DNA of 5,747 nucleotides, from positions 1-5,747 of the forward strand of contig JAFWUA010000154.1 in NCBI GenBank assembly GCA_017518785.1. Direction: 5' to 3'. Below, piece after piece: positions 1 to 5,747 of the stretch. Source of the stretch: Neisseriaceae bacterium (GTDB taxonomy: Bacteria; Pseudomonadota; Gammaproteobacteria; Burkholderiales; Neisseriaceae). Made by a program: the position numbers and the translations under genes. Position 1 is the first letter of the stretch, and the number at the start of each line of letters is the position of its first letter. The notes beneath the pieces are model-generated. The model made no database searches and was not told the origin of the DNA. It worked only from the letters and a program-made list of their open reading frames with translations.

Positions 1-88
1 GAATACCGTGTCGTGAAGAAAACAAATTGGCAACGGTACTCTTGCCGCTACCAATTCCGCCGGTTAAACCAATCCAATGAGTAGTCAT
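1..88 (-). CDS. coaE: Dephospho-CoA kinase CoaE (N-terminal 29 codons only, cut by window edge)
   Basis: CoaE phosphorylates the 3'-hydroxyl of dephospho-CoA with ATP, the last step of coenzyme A synthesis in the cytoplasm. The visible start reads MTTHWIGLTGGIGSGKSTVA. The GGIGSGKS P-loop (residues 10-17), preceded by IGLT, is the typical opening of this family, which is usually about 200 residues long. The gene runs off the left edge, so the CoA-binding and lid regions cannot be seen. Its ATG lies one base after the TAA stop of pilD (TAATATG) and has no strong Shine-Dalgarno sequence of its own, which suggests translational coupling to pilD. A coaE gene right after pilD is a recurring arrangement in Pseudomonas and Neisseriaceae; no functional link to pili is implied. 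The identification is firm despite the short fragment, because the motif and the neighbourhood agree. Confidence 0.9.
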   Translation of the reverse strand, partial: MTTHWIGLTGGIGSGKSTVANLFSSRHGI

Positions 89-89
89 A

Positions 90-938
90 TTATGCTTTAC
101 CAATTACCCACCATTCAACAAAACGCATTATCGGAGTATTAAATATCAACATAATCCAACCTGCAATTGCCAAACACGGTCCAAATGGCATGGCTTGTCC
201 TTTACGAATGTTTAATATAACGGCAAAAATTAAACCAATCACAGATGCTAATAAAGCAATTATTGGTAGAGAAATTACGCCAAACCATGCACCTAACGCT
301 GACAATAGTTTAAAATCGCCAAACCCCATTCCCTCTTTACCAGTTAATAACTTAAACAATTGGTATAATGACCACAAACTCACATATCCAACAACAGCAC
401 CTAAAACAGCATCAGACAAAGATACAAACAGGTCACTTATATTAAACAATAATCCTAACCACAACAATGGCAATGTTAGTATATCTGGTAGTAATTGGGT
501 TCTAGCGTCAATAAATATTATTGGAATTAAAAACAGTGTAAACAAAACCGCAGCCAAAACATTCCACGTCCAACCAAAATGCCAAAAAGCAATTACAAAT
601 AACACACCAGTTATCAACTCAACTAACGGATAACGCCATGGGATAGGATTACCACATTGAACACAACGTCCCTTTTGTAGTAAAAAACTCAACAAAGGAA
701 TATTAGACCAAGGCTTAATTTCTCTTTTACAATGAGGACAATGAGAAGGAGGATAAGCTAAATTAAACGTTTGCTTATCCTCTTTGGTTTCATCTAATCC
801 GAGCTGAACACGTGCTTGGCGATTCCAAGCACGTTCTAGCATAATCGGCAAGCGATAGATAACTACATTTAAAAAACTGCCAAACAATAGTCCAAATAGT
901 AGAAATCCAATATATAACAAAGGTAAATAATAATCCAT
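90..938 (-). CDS. pilD: Type IV prepilin peptidase / N-methyltransferase PilD
   Basis: PilD is a polytopic inner-membrane aspartyl protease that cuts the leader from type IV prepilins and pseudopilins and methylates the new N-terminal residue. The 282-residue length is normal. An N-terminal membrane segment (about 6-29) contains GSFLNVVIYRLP. A cytoplasmic domain follows, with two zinc-binding cysteine pairs, CPHC (C67, C70) and CVQC (C92, C95), as in the bifunctional methylating enzymes. Hydrophobic helices then run to the C-terminus. The two catalytic aspartates are visible: D144 in FIDARTQLLPD and D208 in the GMGFGDFK loop. All key residues are present, so the enzyme should be active. The start codon shares one base with the TAA stop of pilC/pilG (TAATG), and there is no convincing ribosome binding site inside the end of that gene, so translation is probably coupled. 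In Neisseriaceae the enzyme serves pilus-dependent motility, adhesion and DNA uptake. Confidence 0.97.
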   Translation of the reverse strand: MDYYLPLLYIGFLLFGLLFGSFLNVVIYRLPIMLERAWNRQARVQLGLDETKEDKQTFNLAYPPSHCPHCKREIKPWSNIPLLSFLLQKGRCVQCGNPIPWRYPLVELITGVLFVIAFWHFGWTWNVLAAVLFTLFLIPIIFIDARTQLLPDILTLPLLWLGLLFNISDLFVSLSDAVLGAVVGYVSLWSLYQLFKLLTGKEGMGFGDFKLLSALGAWFGVISLPIIALLASVIGLIFAVILNIRKGQAMPFGPCLAIAGWIMLIFNTPIMRFVEWWVIGKA

Positions 939-2191
939 TAACCGACCACATTACCCAAGTTGAACAATGGCAAGTACAATGCAACCAAAATTACACCTAC
1001 AATACCACCCAATACCACCATAATAATCGGTTCCATCAAAGAAGAAATATTGGCAACCGCAGTATCCACTTCTTCTTCATAGTAACCGGCAGCCTTATTT
1101 AACATATCGTCCAGAGAACCAGATTCTTCACCGATTGATGCCATTTGCATAAACATATTAGGGAATAATTGTGTTCCCAACATTGAGGCTGTCAAAGAAA
1201 TACCCTGTGCAACTTGACCGCGAATTTTCTGGGTTGCTTCTTCGTAAATCACATTACCGGATGCACCTGCCACAGAATCTAAAGCTTCAACCAAAGGTAC
1301 ACCAGCAGTAAATAAAGTCGCACAAGTACGTCCCCAACGTGCAATAGCAGCTTTTTGAATAATGTCGCCAAAAATCGGAAATTTTAACATTGCAGCATCA
1401 ACACGTTTATGGAAAGAAGGAGAAGTACGATTGAAATGCAAAAATACTAATATTAAACCAACAAAAATTGCCACTATCCATAAGCCATTAGGTAGAAATA
1501 GTGGACGTGCCACAAAGAAATCTGAAATATCCATCAATTTTTGTGTTAACCATGGCAATTTGGCTCCCATTCCTTCATACACAGATTTAAATGATGGCAA
1601 TACAAACATCATCATTAACACAATCAAACCAACAGCCACCACAATCACCATAGTTGGATATGTTAATGCACTTTTTACTTTTTTCTTAATAGATTCCGTT
1701 TTTTCTTTGTAAGTAGCTAATTTATCTAATAAATCTTCTAACACACCGCCTTCTTCACCGGCAGCTACCAAGTTGCAAAAGAGTTTATCGAAATACTTTG
1801 GATGTTTAGCAAAAGCTTTGGACATGGCAGAACCTTGTTCAATATCACCACGAATATCCATTAACAATTTGGTCATTGACGGGTTGGAATGACCTTTTGC
1901 AACGATTTCAAAGGCCTGTAACAATGGCAAACCTGCTTTCATCATAGTTGCCAATTGGCGTGCAAACACTGTAACATCGCCTTGTGTAATTTTTTTAGCT
2001 CGTGTTTTCTTGATGCGAACAATACTAATGATCTGGATACCCTTTCTCATCAATTTTTCGCGAGCTTCCCTCTCATTACGAGCAACAACGTCTCCCTTTA
2101 CTGCCTGATTGGTGCTTTTACTACGACCCTCGAAAGTAAAGGTATGACCAGATTCTTTCTTAACTTTTGCTTTATCAGTTCCAACTGCCAT
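938..2191 (-). CDS. pilC: Type IV pilus inner-membrane platform protein PilC (PilG in Neisseria nomenclature)
   Basis: This GspF-family protein forms the inner-membrane platform on which the assembly ATPase acts to insert pilins into the growing fibre. Two repeated GspF domains are visible: the first at about 73-200 has FARQLATMMKAGLPLLQAFE and AAGEEGGVLEDLLDKLA, the second at about 286-408 has WGRTCATLFTAGVPLVEALD and ASIGEESGSLDDMLNKAA. Likely membrane segments lie near 180-199, 235-252 and 386-408. A basic, lysine-rich N-terminus precedes the first domain. I start the gene at the ATG at 2191 (MAVGTDKAKV, 417 residues), because AAGGA sits eight bases before it. A longer reading from 2227 adds 12 residues but overlaps the end of pilB by 23 bases and makes that ribosome site internal. 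The gap to pilB is then 13 bases. In Neisseria this protein is named PilG, while PilC there means a tip adhesin, so the symbol needs care. Confidence 0.95.
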   Translation of the reverse strand: MAVGTDKAKVKKESGHTFTFEGRSKSTNQAVKGDVVARNEREAREKLMRKGIQIISIVRIKKTRAKKITQGDVTVFARQLATMMKAGLPLLQAFEIVAKGHSNPSMTKLLMDIRGDIEQGSAMSKAFAKHPKYFDKLFCNLVAAGEEGGVLEDLLDKLATYKEKTESIKKKVKSALTYPTMVIVVAVGLIVLMMMFVLPSFKSVYEGMGAKLPWLTQKLMDISDFFVARPLFLPNGLWIVAIFVGLILVFLHFNRTSPSFHKRVDAAMLKFPIFGDIIQKAAIARWGRTCATLFTAGVPLVEALDSVAGASGNVIYEEATQKIRGQVAQGISLTASMLGTQLFPNMFMQMASIGEESGSLDDMLNKAAGYYEEEVDTAVANISSLMEPIIMVVLGGIVGVILVALYLPLFNLGNVVG

Positions 2192-2199
2192 AATATATT

Positions 2200-2204
2200 T
2201 CCTT
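2200..2204 (-). promoter_or_regulatory. Ribosome binding site that fixes the pilC/pilG start
   Basis: AAGGA on the minus strand directly follows the TAA stop of pilB (2207-2205) and lies eight bases before the ATG at 2191, an ideal spacing. It supports the 417-residue start over the upstream in-frame ATG at 2227, which lies inside pilB. This is seen in the sequence; its use is inferred. Confidence 0.8.
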
Positions 2205-3899
2205 TTAGTCGTTTGTCTTTGCAACAACTTCTTCCAGAGAAGTAATTCCCTGCATCACTTTTAATAAACCTGCACGGCGTAAATCCACCATACCTTCACG
2301 GTAAGCAATATCTGCCAAATCCACCGCAGTACCGTTTTCCATAATCTTACGTTGAATTGCATCTGTAACCGGCATTAACTCGTAAATGCCAGCACGTCCT
2401 TTATATCCTTTACCACGACAACTTTCGCAACCATCAAGTTTCGGTCCGTACATATCCCACTTACCAGCCAAATCCTCATCGGTAAACCCTGCATCTTTTA
2501 ATGCTTCCACAGGTGGGCGTTTAATCTTTTGCTTACAATCTGGGCACAAACGACGTAACAGACGTTGTGCCATAATTAAATTCACTGAACTAGCAATATT
2601 AAATGGTGCCACTCCCATATTTAACATACGAGAAAGTGTGGCAGGAGCATTATTGGTGTGCAAGGTTGAAAACACCATATGACCAGTTTGTGCGGCTTTA
2701 ATCGCAATATCTGCCGTTTCCAGGTCACGAATCTCACCCACCATAATAATATCAGGATCTTGCCGTAAGAATGATTTTAGTGCTGATGCAAAAGTCAAAC
2801 CTTGTTTATCATTCACATTCACCTGATTAATACCTGGTAAGTTAATTTCCGCAGGGTCTTCGGCGGTAGAGATATTTACATCAGGTTTGTTCAAAATATT
2901 CAAACAGGTATAAAGTGATACGGTTTTACCTGACCCCGTAGGTCCGGTTACTAACACCATGCCATATGGACGATGCACAGCATTTAACAGCATTTCTTTT
3001 TGATAAGGTTCGAAACCTAATTGATCAATATTCAAATTCGCTGCTGATGAATCCAAAATACGCATCACCACTTTTTCGCCAAATAACGTTGGTAAGGTAC
3101 TCACACGAAAATCAATTGCTTTGTTTTTGTTTACATTGATTTTCATACGACCATCTTGAGGTACACGCTTTTCGGAAATATCTAAACGGCTTAATACCTT
3201 AATACGAGATGCAATTTGATCTTTAACAGCTAATGGTGGTTGGACAATTTCACGCAATTGACCATCGATACGAAAACGAATGCGAGCAAAAAATTCGTAA
3301 AATTCAAAATGAATATCAGATGCACCAATGTTAATCGCATCTAACAGAGTTTTATGCACAAAACGTGCCACTGGACCATCTGACTCCGAATCCTCTTCAA
3401 TTACCTCTTTTTTAGCTGTACCAGGACCAAATAACTCATCGTTATCCAAGTCATCAAACATTGACGTAGAACCCTGCCCTACACGATCTAAAATCGTTGT
3501 CAGTTGATCATCTTGAACAATAACTAATTCAGGAGTAAATCCAGAATTAAACATTAGCTTTTGATAAACCGGTAACAATGTTGGGTCTGATACTGCTAAA
3601 AACACATTATTGCCACGCTGAAAAATCGGCAATATGTGGTAATCTCGCATTACATTGTCGGAAAGAACATCTGTTGGTAACACTTCACTATCGTATGCTG
3701 CCAAATCAAACAGGGGATAACCAAACAGGGTAGAAACAAATTCTGCCAACTGTTTAGGAGTAACAAGCTTATCCTCAAACAAAAGTTCCGGTATTCTTCT
3801 ACGTCCCTCTTCTGCTTGATACTTGCTTTGAATAGCATCTGCTTTGGCCTCATCAATTAATTTGTGTTTGACCAACGCACGTAGCAACCCTGCATTCAT
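2205..3899 (-). CDS. pilB: Type IV pilus assembly (extension) ATPase PilB (PilF in Neisseria nomenclature)
   Basis: This is the cytoplasmic hexameric GspE/PilB-family ATPase that powers pilus polymerisation through the PilC/PilG platform. The 564 residues fit the family. An N-terminal MshEN-like region (about 1-140, with RIPELLFEDKLVTPKQLAEF) leads through an acidic linker (about 148-175) to the ATPase core. Motifs in order are Walker A GPTGSGKT (319-326), the Asp box STAEDPAE (344-351), Walker B DIIMVGEIRD (383-392) with the catalytic-type E389, and the His box TGHMVFSTLHTN (405-416). A tetracysteine zinc site follows (C452, C455, C491, C494); it marks extension ATPases and is absent from PilT retraction ATPases. 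The ATG at 3899 has AGGA (3913-3910) ten bases upstream. This is the first gene of the pilB-pilC-pilD-coaE run, after a 231-base gap with candidate promoters. All nucleotide-binding motifs are intact. In Neisseria the name pilB belongs to an unrelated methionine sulfoxide reductase. Confidence 0.97.
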   Translation of the reverse strand: MNAGLLRALVKHKLIDEAKADAIQSKYQAEEGRRRIPELLFEDKLVTPKQLAEFVSTLFGYPLFDLAAYDSEVLPTDVLSDNVMRDYHILPIFQRGNNVFLAVSDPTLLPVYQKLMFNSGFTPELVIVQDDQLTTILDRVGQGSTSMFDDLDNDELFGPGTAKKEVIEEDSESDGPVARFVHKTLLDAINIGASDIHFEFYEFFARIRFRIDGQLREIVQPPLAVKDQIASRIKVLSRLDISEKRVPQDGRMKINVNKNKAIDFRVSTLPTLFGEKVVMRILDSSAANLNIDQLGFEPYQKEMLLNAVHRPYGMVLVTGPTGSGKTVSLYTCLNILNKPDVNISTAEDPAEINLPGINQVNVNDKQGLTFASALKSFLRQDPDIIMVGEIRDLETADIAIKAAQTGHMVFSTLHTNNAPATLSRMLNMGVAPFNIASSVNLIMAQRLLRRLCPDCKQKIKRPPVEALKDAGFTDEDLAGKWDMYGPKLDGCESCRGKGYKGRAGIYELMPVTDAIQRKIMENGTAVDLADIAYREGMVDLRRAGLLKVMQGITSLEEVVAKTND

Positions 3900-3945
3900 C
3901 TAAAAAATGTCCTATAACTAAAATTTATCCCACATAGTCGCACAT

Positions 3946-3973
3946 ATTAAAGCACAAAGATGCGATTTGCCAA
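3946..3973 (-). promoter_or_regulatory. Candidate sigma-70 promoter of the pilus operon (proximal)
   Basis: On the minus strand a -35-like TTGGCA (3973-3968, five of six bases to TTGACA) is followed after 16 bases by a -10-like TTTAAT (3951-3946, five of six to TATAAT). The mismatch falls on the strongly conserved second -10 base, which weakens the call. Transcription would start near 3939, giving a leader of about 40 bases before pilB. It overlaps the distal candidate, so at most one may be used. In this AT-rich gap chance matches are likely. Confidence 0.33.
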
Positions 3974-4000
3974 ATATATCAGACAAAAATAGACTGACTA
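3973..4000 (-). promoter_or_regulatory. Candidate extended -10 promoter of the pilus operon (distal)
   Basis: The minus strand carries TGATATATT (3981-3973), an extended -10 element: TG, one base, then TATATT (five of six bases). A poor -35 match, TAGTCA (4000-3995), lies 16 bases upstream; extended -10 promoters often tolerate this. Transcription would begin near 3966, leaving a leader of about 65 bases. The element lies next to an 8-base inverted repeat (3983-4013), whose left arm abuts the TG. This is a pattern match only. Confidence 0.35.
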
Positions 4001-4013
4001 ATACCATTTTTGT
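3983..4013. repeat. AT-rich inverted repeat upstream of pilB
   Basis: ACAAAAAT (3983-3990) and ATTTTTGT (4006-4013) are perfect 8-base inverted arms separated by 15 bases. The arms are almost purely A/T, and no T-run follows a GC-rich stem, so this is not a convincing intrinsic terminator. It covers the likely -35 region of the distal promoter candidate and could be an operator or a chance match in AT-rich DNA. Confidence 0.35.
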
Positions 4014-4130
4014 GTTCATAAAGCCACAAATTAAACTAACAAATATAACGCTAACAAGATGAGAATATGATATTTTTTAACACTTCATCAGTCTGCCGGA
4101 AACGTGTTTCAATTACAACACAACAAAAAT

Positions 4131-4397
4131 TTATTGAATGCGATAAAACACTTCATCATCACGCACGTAACCAAATTCATAACGTGCAACTTCGATTAAT
4201 GCTTCTCCACCTGACTCTAAATCTTCAACTTCTTTGCGTAATGAGTTTAATTTCATCTTTTGCTCATTATTGTATTGTTCTTGTTCCTTGACTTGTGCCC
4301 TTAATCTGTGCACATCGTCCCAGCCACCCTTTCCCAACCATAATTGATAATTAAGGGCGGCTGTAACCATTAACAAAAACAATGCAATATACTTCAT
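4131..4397 (-). CDS. ftsB: Cell division protein FtsB
   Basis: FtsB is a small bitopic inner-membrane protein that joins FtsL and FtsQ in the divisome and helps activate septal peptidoglycan synthesis by FtsWI. The 88 residues show the full family plan: one N-terminal membrane helix (about 2-21) with almost no cytoplasmic tail, the LWLGKGGWDD segment just outside the membrane (compare LWFGKNG in E. coli FtsB), a charged heptad-like coiled coil (about 29-62), and a conserved C-terminal block GGEALIEVARYEFGYVRDDEVFYRI. It stops right after this block, so it lacks the loose tail that makes the E. coli protein about 103 residues long; the core is complete. It starts 10 bases after the eno stop. 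A neighbouring eno is typical of beta- and gammaproteobacteria and supports the assignment. Its own AGGA lies unusually close to the ATG, so coupling to eno translation is plausible. Confidence 0.94.
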   Translation of the reverse strand: MKYIALFLLMVTAALNYQLWLGKGGWDDVHRLRAQVKEQEQYNNEQKMKLNSLRKEVEDLESGGEALIEVARYEFGYVRDDEVFYRIQ

Positions 4398-4399
4398 TG

Positions 4400-4403
4400 T
4401 CCT
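4400..4403 (-). promoter_or_regulatory. Unusually close Shine-Dalgarno sequence of ftsB
   Basis: AGGA on the minus strand ends only two bases before the ftsB ATG at 4397, which is too close for ideal pairing. A second AGGA (4414-4411) inside the last codons of eno is 13 bases away, which is too far. No alternative upstream start exists in frame, because a TAG at 4415-4413 closes it. FtsB is therefore probably made at a low level or by ribosomes finishing eno. Confidence 0.45.
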
Positions 4404-4407
4404 ATTT

Positions 4408-5691
4408 TTATCCTAATTGATAAAACGCTTTTTTGCCAGGATACACAGCATTCACACCCAATTCTTCTTCAATGCGAAGTAATTGATTGTATTTAGCAAT
4501 GCGATCCGAACGCGACAATGAGCCTGTTTTAATTTGCATACAATTTGTGGCAACCGCTAAATCGGCAATGGTTGCGTCTTCGGTTTCGCCCGAACGATGA
4601 CTCATCACGCAGGTGTAGCGATTGCGTTTAGCCAAATCCACTGCCTGCAAGGTTTCCGACAGTGTGCCGATTTGATTGACTTTCACCAACAGGGCGTTGG
4701 CAATGCCTTTTTCTATGCCTTCTGCCAAAATTTTTGGGTTGGTAACAAAAGCGTCATCGCCCACTAATTGTACTTTTTTGCCTAATCGGTCGGTTAAGAT
4801 TTTCCAGCCGTCCCAGTCGTGTTCGCTCATACCGTCTTCAATCGAGATAATCGGGTATTTATCAACCAAATTTGCCAAATAATCAGCAAAACCTTGACTG
4901 TCTAACGATAAATTTTCTACCGATAAGTGATATTTACCGTCTTTATAAAATTCGCTGGACGCACAGTCTAATGCCAACAAGACATCTTCACCTGCGACAT
5001 AACCTGCTTTTTCAACCGCTTCTAAAATCAGTTTAATGGCATCTTCGTGGCTTGCCAAATTCGGTGCGAAGCCGCCTTCATCGCCCACTGTGGTTGAATA
5101 ACCTTTGTCGTTGCAGATTTTTTTCAAGTTATGGAACACTTCCGCACCGCAACGCAGGGCTTCACGGAACGAAGCCGCACCCACAGGCATAATCATAAAT
5201 TCTTGAATATCCAAAGAATTGTTAGCATGAGCTCCGCCGTTAATCACATTCATCATCGGCACAGGCAGGCTCATCGGTCCTGCTCCGCCGATATAGCGAT
5301 AAAGCGGCAAGCCTGCTTCTTCGGCAGCGGCTTTGGCAACAGCCATAGACACCGCCAAAGTGGCATTTGCCCCCAAAACGCTTTTATTGTCCGTGCCGTC
5401 TAATGCGAGCATGGCACGGTCAATTTCCGCTTGTTCGCTGGCTTCCAGTCCGATAACCACTTCGGCGATTTGGTTGTTAATGTTTTCAACCGCTTTCAAA
5501 ACGCCTTTACCCAAATAGCGTTGTTTATCGCCGTCTCGCAACTCTAACGCTTCTTTTTCGCCAGTTGAAGCACCAGACGGCACGGCGGCACGCCCCATAA
5601 CGCCACTTTCTAATAAAACATCACATTCCACCGTGGGATTGCCACGAGAGTCTAAAATTTCGCGTGCGAGAATATCGATAATTGCACTCAT
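4408..5691 (-). CDS. eno: Enolase (phosphopyruvate hydratase)
   Basis: Enolase interconverts 2-phosphoglycerate and phosphoenolpyruvate in glycolysis and gluconeogenesis, as a magnesium-dependent cytoplasmic dimer or octamer. The 427 residues match the bacterial length. The N-terminal domain (about 1-135) begins IIDILAREILDSRGNPTVE and holds the mobile PSGASTG loop (38-44). The barrel domain has the general acid/base pair E205 (GDEGGFAP) and K337 (LLVKVNQIGT), and the magnesium ligands D242, E285 (SIEDGM) and D312 (GDDAF). The MSHRSGETED loop (363-372) is intact, so the enzyme should be active. AAGGA (5704-5700) lies eight bases before the ATG at 5691. Upstream are two uptake-type repeats; TAAAAT between them (5735-5730) could be a -10 box, but its -35 would lie beyond the window. 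The gene is richer in G+C than the pilus genes, as expected of a highly expressed housekeeping gene. Confidence 0.98.
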   Translation of the reverse strand: MSAIIDILAREILDSRGNPTVECDVLLESGVMGRAAVPSGASTGEKEALELRDGDKQRYLGKGVLKAVENINNQIAEVVIGLEASEQAEIDRAMLALDGTDNKSVLGANATLAVSMAVAKAAAEEAGLPLYRYIGGAGPMSLPVPMMNVINGGAHANNSLDIQEFMIMPVGAASFREALRCGAEVFHNLKKICNDKGYSTTVGDEGGFAPNLASHEDAIKLILEAVEKAGYVAGEDVLLALDCASSEFYKDGKYHLSVENLSLDSQGFADYLANLVDKYPIISIEDGMSEHDWDGWKILTDRLGKKVQLVGDDAFVTNPKILAEGIEKGIANALLVKVNQIGTLSETLQAVDLAKRNRYTCVMSHRSGETEDATIADLAVATNCMQIKTGSLSRSDRIAKYNQLLRIEEELGVNAVYPGKKAFYQLG

Positions 5692-5713
5692 TTGGGTTTT
5701 CCTTGAATTTGTT

Positions 5714-5728
5714 TTCAGGCTGCCTGAA
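5714..5728. repeat. DNA uptake sequence within a 15-base palindrome
   Basis: The 15 bases TTCAGGCTGCCTGAA form a perfect palindrome around a central T. The plus strand holds AGGCTGCCTGAA (5717-5728), the Simonsiella-type uptake dialect. The minus strand of the same site holds AGGCAGCCTGAA, the Kingella-type dialect. Such 12-mers bias DNA uptake by the competence pilus in Neisseriaceae. It lies just upstream of the eno ribosome site, in the 5' leader. Confidence 0.85.
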
Positions 5729-5735
5729 TATTTTA

Positions 5736-5747
5736 TTTCAGGCTGCC
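5736..5747. repeat. Second DNA uptake sequence, cut by window edge
   Basis: TTTCAGGCTGCC repeats 5713-5724 exactly, 23 bases further on. On the minus strand it reads GGCAGCCTGAAA, eleven bases of the Kingella-type uptake sequence plus one flanking A; the missing first base lies outside the window. With the first copy, GCCTGAA (5722-5728) and TTCAGGC (5737-5743) form a 7-base stem with an 8-base loop. The pair could therefore also act as a transcription terminator for a gene beyond the right edge, a common double use of uptake sequences. No following T-run can be seen inside the window. Confidence 0.7.

Larger units (their letters stand above)
3900..4130. other. Non-coding gap between ftsB and pilB
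   Basis: This 231-base AT-rich gap separates the eno-ftsB pair from the pilus operon and holds both candidate promoters, the inverted repeat, and an uptake-like site at 4090-4101. No open frame in it resembles a protein. The short plus-strand frame at 4067-4291 mostly overlaps ftsB antisense. I found no GC-rich stem followed by a T-run, so where the ftsB transcript ends is unclear, and some read-through into the pilus genes is possible. The promoter of the pilus operon is best sought here. Confidence 0.75.

Noticed and set aside
190..633. Plus-strand open frame of 147 codons opposite pilD
   Set aside because: It is the antisense shadow of pilD, rich in Asn, Thr, Lys and Pro with no recognisable domain. 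The minus-strand frame has full family motifs.
1362..1712. Plus-strand open frame of 116 codons opposite pilC/pilG
   Set aside because: It is antisense to a well-supported gene; its low-complexity Asn/Thr/Ile composition comes from the reverse of hydrophobic codons.
1955..2245. Plus-strand open frame across the pilB/pilC junction
   Set aside because: It spans two genes antisense, with no motif and no supporting context.
3958..3975. Possible sigma-54 promoter (TGGC followed by GC) before pilB
   Set aside because: The GG to GC distance does not match the required -24/-12 spacing, and no TTGC lies at the expected position.
3983..4013. Inverted repeat considered as an intrinsic terminator for ftsB
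   Set aside because: The stem is nearly all A/T and is not followed by a T-run in the minus direction, so it is too weak for an intrinsic terminator.
4099..4110. Short palindrome GAAACGTGTTTC after ftsB, considered as a terminator or operator
   Set aside because: The 5-base arms leave a 2-base loop, no T-run follows on either strand, and a match this short is common by chance.
4067..4291. Plus-strand open frame starting in the ftsB-pilB gap
   Set aside because: Most of it is antisense to ftsB, the translation resembles no family I recognise, and no clear ribosome site stands out.
5257..5270. Partial match to an uptake sequence inside eno
   Set aside because: Only about 9 of 12 bases match, and the bases encode the conserved enolase segment SLPVPM, so protein constraint explains it.
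5131..5518. Plus-strand frames opposite eno
   Set aside because: They are two overlapping shadows in different frames of a fully conserved enolase gene.

Overview
The window comes from a member of the Neisseriaceae. The clearest sign is beside the right edge: a 15-base palindrome (5714-5728) and a cut-off second copy (5736-5747), which carry DNA uptake sequences of the AGGCTGCCTGAA / AGGCAGCCTGAA dialects known from Simonsiella, Kingella, Alysiella and relatives, not the GCCGTCTGAA of Neisseria sensu stricto. The low G+C of the pilus genes and the type IV pilus proteins fit this. The dialect alone does not settle the genus, because the palindrome spells one dialect on each strand.

All recognisable genes lie on the minus strand, so transcription runs from right to left: eno (enolase, 5691-4408), ftsB (divisome protein, 4397-4131), a 231-base gap with candidate promoters (4130-3900), pilB/pilF (pilus extension ATPase, 3899-2205), pilC/pilG (inner-membrane platform, 2191-938), pilD (prepilin peptidase, 938-90), and the first 29 codons of coaE (dephospho-CoA kinase, from 88 to beyond the left edge).

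There are two functional blocks. In eno-ftsB the genes are 10 bases apart and probably share a transcript; this pairing is common in beta- and gammaproteobacteria. In pilB-pilC-pilD-coaE the gaps are 13, -1 and 1 bases, which indicates one operon with translational coupling. Its products work together: PilD cleaves and N-methylates prepilins, and PilB drives pilin polymerisation through the PilC/PilG platform. These pili also take up DNA in this family, and the uptake sequences upstream of eno are the tags that system prefers. CoaE is a housekeeping passenger making coenzyme A.

I see no mobile element, CRISPR array, RNA gene, toxin-antitoxin pair or defence system, and nothing that looks like an undescribed biological system. 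The points worth a second look are modest: the double-reading uptake palindrome, a degenerate uptake-like site in the ftsB-pilB gap, the promoter region of the pilus operon, the corrected start of pilC/pilG, and the base-composition contrast between eno and the pilus genes.
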